The position numbers and the translations under genes were made by a program. Positions 8,523 to 18,124 of a DNA stretch of 64,000 bases are shown here, piece after piece; position 1 is the stretch's first letter; the number at the start of each line of letters is the position of its first letter. Under the pieces are notes generated by a model, which was given only the letters and a program-made list of their open reading frames with translations, was not told the origin of the DNA and did not search any database. The stretch lies in the NCBI RefSeq assembly GCF_001277345.1, contig NZ_LIUT01000006.1, positions 174 to 64,173 of the forward strand, given 5' to 3'. The DNA is from Paenibacillus solani. Its GTDB lineage: Bacteria; Bacillota; Bacilli; Paenibacillales; Paenibacillaceae.

Positions 8523-11500
8523 TTAAGGCTGAACACTCCATAAAGCAGGTACATTCGCAGGTTCCCAACCAGCAAGCGATGTATGTGGTTGTATGCATTT
8601 ATATACTTTTCCGTTATAGGTAACTAAATCGTCTTTGACATACGCCTTATTAGCTACCCAAGCCGCAGGTGTTGGAGTAGAGACATCCGTTGTCACGGTT
8701 AGTGCATTGCTGGCAGCCGAAACGTTGCCAGCGGCGTCTTTGGCTTTGACTGTAAAGGTATAAGCCGTGCTAGGCGTTAGGTTATTAATGACGGCAGTAA
8801 GCGTCGTGCCGTTTACGGAAGCGGCAAGTGTGGAGCCGTTATAAACATCGTAGCCTGTTACGTCAACGTTATCTGTGGAAGCTCCCCAAGCAAGTGTGAC
8901 GCTCGTTTGAGTTTTTGCAGTAGAAGTTAGATTTGCAGGAGCTGTAGGAGGAACGTTATCCACTGAAGATGCTGTATCGGTCGTGACTGTCACAGCATTG
9001 CTGGCAGTTGAAACGTTGCCAGCGGCGTCTTTGGCTTTGACTGTAAAGGTATAAGCGGTGCCAGGTGTTAGGTTATTAATGACCGCAGTAAGCGTCGTGC
9101 CGTTTACGGAAGCAGCAAGCGTGGAGCCGTTATAAACATCGTAGCCTGTTACACCAATGTTATCGGTGGAAGCTCCCCAAGCAAGGGTGACGCTCGTTTG
9201 AGTTTTTGCGGTAGAAGTCAGATTTGAAGGAGCGGTAGGTGGAGTGGTATCCACTGAAGGTGCTGCATCGGTTGTGACTGTTACAGCATTACTGGCAGTC
9301 GAAACGTTGCCAGCGGCGTCTTTGGCTTTGACTGTAAAGGTATAAGCCGTGCCAGGCGTTAGGTTATTAATAACAGCAGTAAGCGTTGTGCCGTTTACAG
9401 AAGCGGCAAGCGTGGAGCCGTTATAAACATCGTAGCCTGTTACGCCAACATTATCTGTGGAAGCTCCCCAAGCAAGTGTGACGCTCGTTTGGGTTTTTGC
9501 GGTAGAAGTCAGATTTGCAGGAGCCGTAGGAGGAGTTGTATCAGGTGCTGTTGGTGTCGTAGTCACGGTGTTGCTGGCAGCTGATACATTACCGGCAGCG
9601 TCTTTGGCTTTCACATAGAAGGATACAGCACTGCCTCCTGAAAGTCCTGTTGCTGTATAAGCCGTTGTTGTGGAGCTTCCGATTAAATTCGAACCTTGAT
9701 AGATATCATAACCTGTTACGCCGATGTTATCGGTAGACGCAGTCCAGGTTAAAGCTGCGGACGTTGCGGTTTGTGAAGAAATCGTGAGATTCGTAGGTGC
9801 GCTCGGTGGTTGCGTATCTGCAGGCGGGGCGGATTGAAGCTGCCATAATGTTGGAGCGGCTGAAGGCTCCCAGCCTTGGATGGAAGTGTGGGCATACGTA
9901 CATTTGTAGAGGTTGCCATTGTAAGTGACATAATCTCCGATGGCATACGCTGTACTGAGCTTCCATGCAGGGAAAACAGGATCAGTAGGCGTTGTGACAT
10001 AGATAGTGTTACTAGCTGCAGAAGAGTTGCCGGACAAATCTTTGGCCTTAACATAGAAGTTGTAAGTTGTTCCCGCTGAAAGTCCAGTGATAGTTTCCGT
10101 TATGTTTTCTGTCGTTTTGACAAGCGTACCATTCTGATAAATATCGTAGCCGGCGATATCGTCGTTATCGGTTGAAGCGCCCCAGCTGAGTTTTACCGTC
10201 GTTTTTGTTTTGGCTGAGGCAGCGAGATTGGTCGGCGTGGTTGGAGGTTGATTATCGATGATTGGCGGTGAAGTGGTAACAGAAAGGGCATTGCTGGCAG
10301 CAGAAGATTTGCCCGCTGCATCTCTGGCTTTCACCGTAAAGATATAGGTTGTGTTGCCTGTCAGCCCCTTGATGAGTGCGGTTGTTGTGGCTCCGTCAAC
10401 AGACTGAACAAGCGTACCGTTACGATAAATATCATAAGCCATGACACCTACATTATCCGTAGAAGCACTCCAGCTTAATGTCACTTTTTTATCGCCATGA
10501 CCTGTTTCGACCAAATTTGTTGGCGCTGTTGGTGCAACCGTATCGGCAGGCGGAGTGGCTTGACTCAGGTCGGCAGCAACTTTATCCAACAGCTTAGGCC
10601 CTGTACAGTTGAATTTTGGACTTGTGCGGCAATCGGAGCTGAATTCCCAGAACATGGCGCCACCGAGGTTATTGTTCTTGATGTATTCGGTTTTATAACC
10701 GATGGATTCCGTATCATCATAAGAGATAAAGATTTTTGTTGTTGGATTGTAGAGATAAGGAACTTTGGCGATGCTGTTGTAATAACGAGTATATCCGTTT
10801 TTATTGACATAGTTGGCGGCAATATCCCCGTAATCGAACACCCCGGTATTTCCGGTTTTGGAATCATCCCAAGTTCCATTTGGTGCCCATTTGAACACAG
10901 AACTGTTATCTGCTGCACATGTCTGGTATTGACCGTCGTTATTGGGTCCTGGAGGACAGTTTTTCCAACTGCGACCCATGAACTCTAAGCCGAGAACAAT
11001 TTTGTTCAAAGGTACGCCAGCATTTTTATAAGCTTTGATCGCACCGTCCACGAAGAAGTTGTTGTTGTAATATGGATCGTTAGGATCGCCATAAAGACCC
11101 GTGTTATGACTAGTCGTATCTTCAAAGGAACCGCCGTGGAAGTCATAAGCCATAATATTAATCCAATCGACGATTTGAGCAATTTTATTAAGTTCTGTGT
11201 TATCGACGAATTTCTGACTGGCTCCGGAAGCGATGGTGAGGAGGTAGTGCTTGCCATCCTCTGCTCCTGCTGCATCCAACTGATTACGAGTTTCTTGAAG
11301 GAGCAAGGTGTAGTTTTGTTTGTCCTCCGGACGGTAGCTATTACCTTGGATAGCTTCGACATTCGGATATTCCCAATCGAGATCAACCCCATCAAACCCA
11401 TAGGCTCGAAGTGCATCGACGGCGGACTTAGCGAAGTTTTTCCGAGTTTGGTCAGATGCCGCCGTATCAGAGAAGCGATTTGACCATGTCCAGCCTCCGA

Positions 11501-12002
11501 CAGATAGAATGGTTTTCAAATGAGGATTTTGTGCCTGCAGATTCCGTAAGGCTCCAAAATTACCGCAAGCCGCATCGGCCCAGCAGCCGGTTGTTGGACC
11601 ACCGGGTGTCGGACGCAAGGCATCGGCATCAGGATCGCCAAGTACGATACTGCCATTTGGGACATTACCGGATTGAAGTGGAATGCCTGTTGTTGTACAA
11701 GGCCAAGTTTGTTTGTTCGGGTTGTCTATCGCTGTGGAACCATTCCCGTGTTTACCCTCCCAACAAATATCCGCAAACGCATAGTTGATGTGCGTGACTT
11801 TGGAAGCGTCAATATTCGAAACGTTGTAGCTGCGTCCGTAGATTCCCCAGGAGGGGAAATACCCTACGATTTTGTACTCTCCGTTCGGATTGGCTGCGCT
11901 TACATTTTGTACACCAATGCCAGAAACGACCGGTAAGAAGATAAGTAACAAGCAGATCCAAACCAAACCGACGGTCTTCCTTAATACCTTGCCGTGAACC
12001 AT
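8523..12002 (-). CDS. Secreted multidomain chitinase, GH18 with FnIII and CBM5/12 modules
   Basis: 1159 residues from the ATG at 12002, chosen because AAGGAGG lies just upstream; a GTG 12 codons earlier lacks a site. A signal peptide (hydrophobic core res. ~11-30, cut near VSA/A at ~36) precedes a GH18 barrel (~40-490). The catalytic motif DGVDLDWEYP carries the acid Glu211. After it come two FnIII domains, a CBM5/12 chitin-binding module (plus-strand ~9829-9973; QGWEPSAAPTLWQ), four more FnIII domains and a second, C-terminal CBM5/12 (AGWEPANVPALWS). It should hydrolyse chitin outside the cell, the FnIII string acting as spacer. The last three FnIII units are nearly identical to each other. 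It is monocistronic. Confidence 0.96.
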   Translation of the reverse strand: MVHGKVLRKTVGLVWICLLLIFLPVVSGIGVQNVSAANPNGEYKIVGYFPSWGIYGRSYNVSNIDASKVTHINYAFADICWEGKHGNGSTAIDNPNKQTWPCTTTGIPLQSGNVPNGSIVLGDPDADALRPTPGGPTTGCWADAACGNFGALRNLQAQNPHLKTILSVGGWTWSNRFSDTAASDQTRKNFAKSAVDALRAYGFDGVDLDWEYPNVEAIQGNSYRPEDKQNYTLLLQETRNQLDAAGAEDGKHYLLTIASGASQKFVDNTELNKIAQIVDWINIMAYDFHGGSFEDTTSHNTGLYGDPNDPYYNNNFFVDGAIKAYKNAGVPLNKIVLGLEFMGRSWKNCPPGPNNDGQYQTCAADNSSVFKWAPNGTWDDSKTGNTGVFDYGDIAANYVNKNGYTRYYNSIAKVPYLYNPTTKIFISYDDTESIGYKTEYIKNNNLGGAMFWEFSSDCRTSPKFNCTGPKLLDKVAADLSQATPPADTVAPTAPTNLVETGHGDKKVTLSWSASTDNVGVMAYDIYRNGTLVQSVDGATTTALIKGLTGNTTYIFTVKARDAAGKSSAASNALSVTTSPPIIDNQPPTTPTNLAASAKTKTTVKLSWGASTDNDDIAGYDIYQNGTLVKTTENITETITGLSAGTTYNFYVKAKDLSGNSSAASNTIYVTTPTDPVFPAWKLSTAYAIGDYVTYNGNLYKCTYAHTSIQGWEPSAAPTLWQLQSAPPADTQPPSAPTNLTISSQTATSAALTWTASTDNIGVTGYDIYQGSNLIGSSTTTAYTATGLSGGSAVSFYVKAKDAAGNVSAASNTVTTTPTAPDTTPPTAPANLTSTAKTQTSVTLAWGASTDNVGVTGYDVYNGSTLAASVNGTTLTAVINNLTPGTAYTFTVKAKDAAGNVSTASNAVTVTTDAAPSVDTTPPTAPSNLTSTAKTQTSVTLAWGASTDNIGVTGYDVYNGSTLAASVNGTTLTAVINNLTPGTAYTFTVKAKDAAGNVSTASNAVTVTTDTASSVDNVPPTAPANLTSTAKTQTSVTLAWGASTDNVDVTGYDVYNGSTLAASVNGTTLTAVINNLTPSTAYTFTVKAKDAAGNVSAASNALTVTTDVSTPTPAAWVANKAYVKDDLVTYNGKVYKCIQPHTSLAGWEPANVPALWSVQP
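8681..9545 (-). repeat. Three near-identical tandem FnIII-coding units (~290 bp each)
   Basis: Inside the chitinase gene, units at about 9254-9545, 8966-9253 and 8681-8965 repeat the same ~96-residue FnIII module (PPTAPANLTSTAKTQTSVTL, then GYDVYNGSTLAASVNGT) with few changes at DNA level. The other FnIII domains of the gene are clearly more diverged, so these three arose by recent duplication or are homogenised. Confidence 0.85.
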
Positions 12003-13167
12003 AAATTCTCCTCCTTTTTTTGTGCAGCTGGTAACCATTTCTGTGCCCGTTATTTTGAATGTCGAGCAGGCACGCTTTAGATGAATGATACCGCTAATTT
12101 AAAGCCTCACCTCCTTTCAATTGGTAAGCAGTAATGTGATAGTAGGGGGATGATAGAACGGCAGTCCTGTTATCCGAATCAGCTCAATCGACGTTAAGGA
12201 AGCTGATCCAGTATGGCTAAGAGACTGAACGAGAAAACGATTAATAATCGCAAAAAGAAGCATGTGTTGGCATTAAGGTGGGACACTCGCTCGCATGAAT
12301 ACATACATTCTGAAACCATTTTATTGTGCATAAGAGAAGCCGCGGCGGCTGTAAGGAGTGGAAAGAGCAGGTTGAAGGTTGAATGATGCTTCTATCAAAG
12401 CTATGTAATAGCTCAAAAATAGGGGCGCACTTGGAGTAAACAAAATGAGGTAGACATAACTCTGTATAAAGGAACCTGGTCGTTTTTAAGCAGGTGCAGT
12501 GGTATGATAGGACGTATTCGTTACGTAATTGGAGTATAAGCGGATAAGGAGTAGGTTGAAGATTTGATTTAGTAAGAAGCTTTTATATGGCTCAAGGAGT
12601 AAAATAGTACGAAGAATGAATTAGATGATGATCATCGCGTTATCAATTTTTATTAAAAAGCTCTATTGGCATTTGAAAGATTTGAATAGCTATGTTTCAT
12701 TCTATAAGGGAGAGGGGATTAATCGGTTGATACTTCTCTAATTTACCATTAGTTTCCTTTTATTGATATAGCAAAGAATGTCGAACTACAACGATTACAC
12801 TAAAAATACATGTGAATTTTTACATATCTGTTGCTGAGACAGCGGTAAATGAGTGAAGTGAAGCCACGTTGACTACGCAGTAGTGACTAAACTGAGCTCC
12901 CAAAAATAACTTCAATATCACATGAAAGCGGGTTGTGGATGTACCAGGTCATGGCTCAATGCAAACCCGCCCATTCATTTTGCCGCAATTCCCCACATGC
13001 CGACATTTCATAATGTAAAATCTTCATATATAATTGAACTGTCTAAGTTGAACTGAAGTAATGTCATGCTGTCAACAGCGGTCGGAAGTTAAGTCCTTCG
13101 TTTGTGACTCTCCAGGCTCATCCGTAAATCTTTAGATAACTAAACTATAATTAAATGAGGGAAGCGA
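12003..13167. other. Gene-poor 1.1-kb intergenic region
   Basis: Between the divergent chitinase and AI-2E-family genes no long open frame with protein-like composition was found. A strong AAAGGAGG is present on the minus strand near 12110-12117 but is followed by stops. One small basic ORF (12213-12386) is listed apart. An inverted GCGGGTT/AACCCGC pair lies near 12930-12975. The region is AT-rich and may hold the chitinase promoter. Confidence 0.5.
12213..12386 (+). CDS. Possible small basic protein, 57 aa
   Basis: ATG preceded by AAGGA at about 12 bases; reads MAKRLNEKTINNRKKKHVLA and ends SGKSRLKVE. Lysine and arginine rich, no hydrophobic segment. No family is recognised. It is the only short frame with a site in this gap; it may well be chance. 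Confidence 0.2.
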   Translation: MAKRLNEKTINNRKKKHVLALRWDTRSHEYIHSETILLCIREAAAAVRSGKSRLKVE

Positions 13168-14241
13168 ATGAATTTTTTGCGGGAGTTTTTTGCTAACAAT
13201 ATAGTAAGAAGAATTCTATTCCTCTTACTTGTCGTTTTATTGCTGTATAGCTTAAGAAACATGCTCAATTTGCTGTTATTACTGTTTCTTGTTACCTTCG
13301 TCATGGGACGCCTAGAGCAATTTATTACGAAAAAAATATCTAAGCTGTTTCCTATATCGCCTATTGTCGTTAATACGATATTGTATGCGGCTTTAATATT
13401 CGGGCTTGTATACGGAATTGTCAATTACGTTCCGAAGCTCATTAATCAAATTTCTGATTTATATTTTTCCATTATCAAATTCTTGAATACACCTCAGTCG
13501 GATGAAATTGCTGAGCTTGTCTCCTCCGCGCTTGGTAAGCTGGAATTAGAGCAGTACGGAAGCCAGGCACTAAATTATATTCTGAAGATAGGCAAATGGG
13601 CCGAGGTTATCATTTTTGTTATTGTATTGAGCTACTTCTACTTAATCCAGAAGAAAACAGTCAATGACTTTACAGAAAAGTTGAGCAAAAGCAAAATAAG
13701 CTGGGCTTACAATGAGTTTAAATATTTTGGCCAAAAATTCACCTCTTCCTTCGGTAAAGTGATCGAGGTGCAACTGATGATCGCTTTGTTGAACACGATT
13801 CTAACGACGATCGGGTTGTCGATTTTGGGCTACCCTTACTTGTTCGCTCTAACGATTATGGTATTTTTACTAAGTCTTGTGCCGGTAGTCGGTGTTGTTA
13901 TTTCCTTCATTCCGATCAGTATTATCGGTTACCAAATTGGCGGTATCTCAACCGTCATTTGGGCGATTGTCATGATCTTGATCATCCATGCAGTGGAGAC
14001 ATACTTCTTAAATCCGAAGCTGTATGCTCACAAAACGAAGCTCCCGATGTTCTACACCTTTATTGTTCTTATTTTCTCCCAACACTTCATGGGGACTTGG
14101 GGGCTTATTATCGGGATTCCGATCTTTATGTTCCTGCTTGATATTTTCGAGGTCGATCAGAATAACGCGGTATCATCAACAAATGGAGCTGCACAGCTTC
14201 CAGCAGAAAGCGTAAGTCCTCGGAATAATCAACAGCCATAA
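13168..14241 (+). CDS. AI-2E family transporter (PerM/YtvI-type membrane protein)
   Basis: 357 residues with about eight hydrophobic segments: two near res. 15-45, one near 65-85, one near 145-165, and a C-terminal group from ~210 to 330. The order, including the segment GYPYLFALTIMVFLLSLVPV and the late ETYFLNPKLYAHKTKLP, matches the AI-2E exporter/PerM superfamily. Members include proposed exporters of autoinducer-2 and sodium/proton antiporters, so the substrate is open. The gene stands alone, with a strong terminator 50 bases after it. Confidence 0.88.
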   Translation: MNFLREFFANNIVRRILFLLLVVLLLYSLRNMLNLLLLLFLVTFVMGRLEQFITKKISKLFPISPIVVNTILYAALIFGLVYGIVNYVPKLINQISDLYFSIIKFLNTPQSDEIAELVSSALGKLELEQYGSQALNYILKIGKWAEVIIFVIVLSYFYLIQKKTVNDFTEKLSKSKISWAYNEFKYFGQKFTSSFGKVIEVQLMIALLNTILTTIGLSILGYPYLFALTIMVFLLSLVPVVGVVISFIPISIIGYQIGGISTVIWAIVMILIIHAVETYFLNPKLYAHKTKLPMFYTFIVLIFSQHFMGTWGLIIGIPIFMFLLDIFEVDQNNAVSSTNGAAQLPAESVSPRNNQQP

Positions 14242-14290
14242 AAAGAGAAGACAGGGATGATCATTCAACTTCCCTCGCCTCCATACAAAA

Positions 14291-14332
14291 GCAAAATCCA
14301 CAACCGCCTGAGGTTGTGGATTTTGCCTTTTT
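14291..14332 (+). terminator. Rho-independent terminator after the AI-2E family gene
   Basis: A 15-bp perfect stem (GCAAAATCCACAACC, loop GCCTGA, complementary arm) followed by CTTTTT. A diverged copy occurs at 32972, just before the second chemotaxis receptor. Confidence 0.85.
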
Positions 14333-14553
14333 ACGGCACTTGCAGCTTTAAGATAAACCATGCATGTTCACAATGAACTCGGAAAGCAGTTGACGCAGAC
14401 TTCTTCTGCATGAGCCACAAACGTGTTTGTTGTGGGAATGGTGATTTAAAACTATATCCTTTTATACAGATACAGAGTCCTGTCTTATTGTATGATAGTG
14501 ACCCATAAAGCCTTATATATAGGCTTTTCTATAAAAAAGGAGCGGGGTTCATC

Positions 14554-16248
14554 ATGAGGATTTCTACCTGGATTAAAGCGATGAGCGGAGTGTTTATTTT
14601 ACTAATCGTTCTAAACGGAATTAGTGTCTATTCCCTTCATAAGAGCGTAGCGCAAGAACGTGAAGCAGTAAAAATGCAAGCAGAATTCAAGCAATTAGGT
14701 TTTGATTTAGCCAACTCCTCGGATTATTTGAGTGATGAAGTAAGAGCTTATGTGCAGTTCGGAGAAAAAGTCCACTATGACAACTATTGGAAGGAAGTAA
14801 ACGAGACCAAAACGAGAGATCATGTAGTGAAGAGTTTAGCTGCATTGGGCGCGCCTGAAGAAGAGCTGGATCTTATAGAAGAGTCAAAACAAATTTCGGA
14901 GGCCCTTGTTGAGATAGAAAATGCGGCACTAAAAGCTGCAGAGGACAAAGACTTTACCAGAGCTCGGGAACTTATGTATGGCAGCGAATACGATACAATT
15001 AAAGAGACTATTATGGAGCCACTGCATCAGTTTCAGGATAAGATGAAGGCCAGAACGGAAAATGAAGCAAACACGGCAAAGGAAAAAGCGAGCCTGATGC
15101 TTACAGAAACGATTCTTCTGCTTGTCATTACATTCGGGGCATTACTTGTGATTTTTGCTGTTATTTTCATTAAGTTGAAGCCGCTTAAGTTAGTCAATGA
15201 AAAGATCGCCGAAATTGCACAGAGCGGGGGCGATCTTACCGGACGACTGGATTACACCGGCAAGGATGAAATAGGAGAAATCTCAAGATCTTTAAATGCC
15301 ATGTTCGAGACCCTGCAATCCATTATTAAAGATGTTCGTAACGCCTCCCACATTGTATTGAACTCATCAAGTAAATTGGTTGAAAATACAAAAGAAACTG
15401 CAAGCGCGACAGAGGAAATCACGAGACAGGGGGTCAGTATTGAGCAAGGGGCAACCACCTCAGTACAGAGCACACTTGACGCTTCGGATGCAATCAATGA
15501 AATGTCTATTGGTGTTCAGCGTATCGCTGTATCTGCGGAGGAACTTGCCACGGTTGCAACCGAGACGGAGCAAGAGGCAACAAGCGGTGTGAACTTCATA
15601 CAGCAAGTTAGCAAGCAGATGTCCCAAATTAGCGAATCTGTAGAGTCTACAGTAGAAATCGTATCCAATTTGCGGGAGCGCACTTCTCATATTGAGCAAG
15701 TTGTTAATGCCATTACGGAAATTTCGAATCAAACGAATCTGCTCTCGTTAAATGCATCCATTGAAGCGGCAAGAGCGGGAGAGCATGGAAGAGGATTCTC
15801 TGTAGTAGCAAGCGAAATCCGAAAATTGGCAGAGCATTCATCGGCTTCAGCAGGACGGATATTCGGATTGCTGCAAGATATTTCGAAAGACTCACAAGAA
15901 ACAGAACATGCGATGCAGCAAGTGACAAGTGAGGTGTTGATGGGGCAAAAGAAGATGGCAGATGCCATTGAATCGTTTGGGAACATATTGAAATCCACTC
16001 AGAAAGTAGCCTGGAAAGTTCAGGAGGTTTCTGCTGTTAGCGAACAAATGGCGGCAGGCTCTGAAGAAATTGCAGCATCTGTTTCTGAAATGGCCACTAT
16101 AGCTGAAGATTCGCTTACAGGAGTTAAAGCAGTGAACGATATGACGGCGAAGCAGAGCTCTTTAGTTCAAGAGGTTGCTTCAGTTACGGATTTGATTAGC
16201 ACAAATTCTCGAAGCTTGGAAGCACTCGTTATGAAATTTAAAGTCTAA
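14554..16248 (+). CDS. Methyl-accepting chemotaxis protein, copy 1
   Basis: 564 residues: TM1 at ~10-28, an extracellular four-helix-bundle sensor region of about 155 residues, TM2 at ~186-210, a HAMP domain (~211-262, with QSGGDLTGRLDY) and a long signalling domain whose tip reads EISNQTNLLSLNASIEAARA. Such receptors form arrays and control CheA. ATG start with AAAGGAG upstream. A copy with roughly nine in ten residues identical lies at 33197-34891, and the matching DNA includes the upstream terminator and leader. Ligand unknown. Confidence 0.95.
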   Translation: MRISTWIKAMSGVFILLIVLNGISVYSLHKSVAQEREAVKMQAEFKQLGFDLANSSDYLSDEVRAYVQFGEKVHYDNYWKEVNETKTRDHVVKSLAALGAPEEELDLIEESKQISEALVEIENAALKAAEDKDFTRARELMYGSEYDTIKETIMEPLHQFQDKMKARTENEANTAKEKASLMLTETILLLVITFGALLVIFAVIFIKLKPLKLVNEKIAEIAQSGGDLTGRLDYTGKDEIGEISRSLNAMFETLQSIIKDVRNASHIVLNSSSKLVENTKETASATEEITRQGVSIEQGATTSVQSTLDASDAINEMSIGVQRIAVSAEELATVATETEQEATSGVNFIQQVSKQMSQISESVESTVEIVSNLRERTSHIEQVVNAITEISNQTNLLSLNASIEAARAGEHGRGFSVVASEIRKLAEHSSASAGRIFGLLQDISKDSQETEHAMQQVTSEVLMGQKKMADAIESFGNILKSTQKVAWKVQEVSAVSEQMAAGSEEIAASVSEMATIAEDSLTGVKAVNDMTAKQSSLVQEVASVTDLISTNSRSLEALVMKFKV

Positions 16249-16288
16249 AAGGAATCGAACGTGATTCAACTGTATGTACGTTATGCTG

Positions 16289-16318
16289 AAGAAGGGCCTA
16301 AAGGTCCTTCTTTTTTTG
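16289..16318 (+). terminator. Rho-independent terminator after chemotaxis receptor copy 1
   Basis: AAGAAGGGCC-TAAA-GGTCCTTCTT (one G-T pair) running into TTTTTTT. Confidence 0.85.
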
Positions 16319-16335
16319 CTTTCGGTCCTTTTTTC

Positions 16336-16364
16336 TGACATTTGTCATAACCGGCTTGTGACAA
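16336..16364 (+). promoter_or_regulatory. Candidate DesR/YvfU-type operator upstream of the ABC/two-component operon
   Basis: TGACATTTGTCA (16336-16347) is a near-perfect palindrome with TGACA arms; a second half-like TTGTGACAA lies at 16356-16364. It resembles the sites bound by DesR-type LuxR-family regulators. A possible -10 TATAAT is at 16396-16401, so the palindromes sit at or just above the -35 zone, fitting activation by the operon's own response regulator. Confidence 0.5.
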
Positions 16365-16448
16365 CCCACACTAATTGAAGCTCGCGCTTTTTCAATATAA
16401 TAAAGACATCAAGTAACGAGAGAAGAAATTAGTGGAGGTTAGTACAAA

Positions 16449-17354
16449 ATGACAAAGGCCATTGAATGCATAAATCTAGTAAAGAAATTCGGCGATTACT
16501 GCGCCGTTGATCATATGAATCTATCATTTGAGCAAGGTCAAATAACAGCATTGCTCGGACCGAATGGGGCAGGCAAGACAACAACCATTTCCATGATCCT
16601 TGGAATGATCAAGCCAACATCAGGAGAAGTCAGGGTCTTGGGAATGCCGTCTGGAACAAAAGAATTACGGCAGCGCGTTGGAGCGCTTTTGCAGGATGTT
16701 AAAGCAGCAGATGGACTTACGGTCAAAGAAGTGCTTCAATTGTTCCGCAATTATTATCGTAATCCGATGTCGCTAGAGCGATTGTTAGATATTTCGGGTC
16801 TCCATGGGGATGTGAAGCGGCGCGCATCCACGCTGTCCGGAGGACAACGCCGCAGATTAGCTTTCGCCCAAAGCTTGGCGGGAAATCCAGAGCTTCTCCT
16901 GCTTGATGAACCAACCGTCGGAATGGATATCGAGGCTCGTGGCCGCTTCTGGGACACCATCCAAGCACTGGCAAGTGACGGACGAACGGTACTCCTAACT
17001 ACACATCATTTAGAGGAAGCTGATGCTGTCGCAGATCACATCGCGGTAATCGCCCGTGGACAGGTTGTTGCGGAAGGGACTCCAGAACGTTTAAAGGCTC
17101 AAACAGCACTTAGAACCGTTTCATTTCGAGCGGCGAACGCGCCAGCTGAGCAGGAATGGCTCACATTACCTGGTGTAGAAAAGGCAGAATGCAACGGCGA
17201 GCGAATTCGTCTGTATGCTCAAGAGACCGATGTATTGTTATTTACACTGATGCAGTCTGAATGGGGAATTTCCGATATTGATATACAATCTGCCAGTTTA
17301 GAAGATACATTCCGAAGTCTTACAGGCTCAAATAAACAAGCGATTATACGATAA
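16449..17354 (+). CDS. ABC transporter ATP-binding protein (YvfR-like)
   Basis: 301 residues. Walker A LLGPNGAGKTTTISM (~res. 36-50), signature LSGGQRRRLAFAQ, Walker B LLLLDEPTVGMD, H-loop TTHHLEEAD. The C-terminal ~80 residues are the extension typical of drug/antibiotic-type (CcmA-like) ATPases. It energises the permease encoded 26 bases downstream. The order ATPase, permease, histidine kinase, response regulator equals that of Bacillus subtilis yvfRSTU. The ligand is unknown. Confidence 0.93.
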   Translation: MTKAIECINLVKKFGDYCAVDHMNLSFEQGQITALLGPNGAGKTTTISMILGMIKPTSGEVRVLGMPSGTKELRQRVGALLQDVKAADGLTVKEVLQLFRNYYRNPMSLERLLDISGLHGDVKRRASTLSGGQRRRLAFAQSLAGNPELLLLDEPTVGMDIEARGRFWDTIQALASDGRTVLLTTHHLEEADAVADHIAVIARGQVVAEGTPERLKAQTALRTVSFRAANAPAEQEWLTLPGVEKAECNGERIRLYAQETDVLLFTLMQSEWGISDIDIQSASLEDTFRSLTGSNKQAIIR

Positions 17355-17380
17355 TAAACATTTTTAGGAGGAAAATAGCC

Positions 17381-18124
17381 ATGTTACATATGTTTGTTGC
17401 CCAGACCAAAGCAGAAAGTATACGAATTATCCGTAGTCCATTCTTCTTACTCTTCTCCATTGCGATGCCGCTTGCTTTCTACTTTTTATTTGCAAGTATG
17501 AATGGGGTAGATAAATCGATTAAATCAACAACTTGGGGTGTCTTTTCATTGATGTCGATGACTGCATTCAGTTTGATTGGTACAGCCGTATCTCAATTCG
17601 GTATCCGTCTATCGTTCGAGCATCAAGATGGGTGGGTACGCCTGTTGAAGCTAACTCCACTATCTCCTGCAGTCTGGATTGGCAGCAAAATTGTATCGCA
17701 AATGGCTGTTCACTTGATCGTCATTGTAGTTATATTTTTATCTGCTGGCCTTGTTCATGATATACAATTGACAGCCGGGCAATGGATTTTATGCGGATTA
17801 TGGTTATGGATTGGGAGCATATCGTTTCTGGCGCTTGGTGCATTGTTAGGAACGCTTAAAAACGCGAATACCTCCGTTGCCATCGGAAATGTATTACAGA
17901 TGGGGCTTGCAATTGTGGGGGGGCTTTGGATGCCGCTTAGTACTTTGCCAAGTTGGATGGGCTCGGTCGGGGAATGGCTTCCATCTCACCGTTACGCCAA
18001 TGGGGCATGGAATATGATCGCTGGACAAAATCCAGCAAGTATTGATTTCATAATTTTGACAGGATGCGGTCTCCTCTTTATGCTACTATCAATCTATATA
18101 TATAATCGACGGGATGCGGTCTAA
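17381..18124 (+). CDS. ABC-2 type permease (YvfS-like)
   Basis: 247 residues with six hydrophobic segments (near res. 20-38, 52-70, 103-125, 135-155, 168-185 and 222-241), as in ABC-2 permeases. AGGAGG lies upstream of the ATG at 17381. Its stop abuts the TTG start of the kinase gene, implying translational coupling. It forms the membrane part with the preceding ATPase; efflux rather than uptake is usual for this class. Confidence 0.9.
   Translation: MLHMFVAQTKAESIRIIRSPFFLLFSIAMPLAFYFLFASMNGVDKSIKSTTWGVFSLMSMTAFSLIGTAVSQFGIRLSFEHQDGWVRLLKLTPLSPAVWIGSKIVSQMAVHLIVIVVIFLSAGLVHDIQLTAGQWILCGLWLWIGSISFLALGALLGTLKNANTSVAIGNVLQMGLAIVGGLWMPLSTLPSWMGSVGEWLPSHRYANGAWNMIAGQNPASIDFIILTGCGLLFMLLSIYIYNRRDAV

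Noticed and set aside
8681..9545. Regular ~290-bp repeats as a CRISPR-like array
   Set aside because: Repeats are whole coding modules (FnIII) in frame, with no short spacer pattern.
10497..10988. 163-codon frame on the plus strand within the chitinase gene
   Set aside because: Antisense to the GH18 domain, with composition set by its codons; no RBS.
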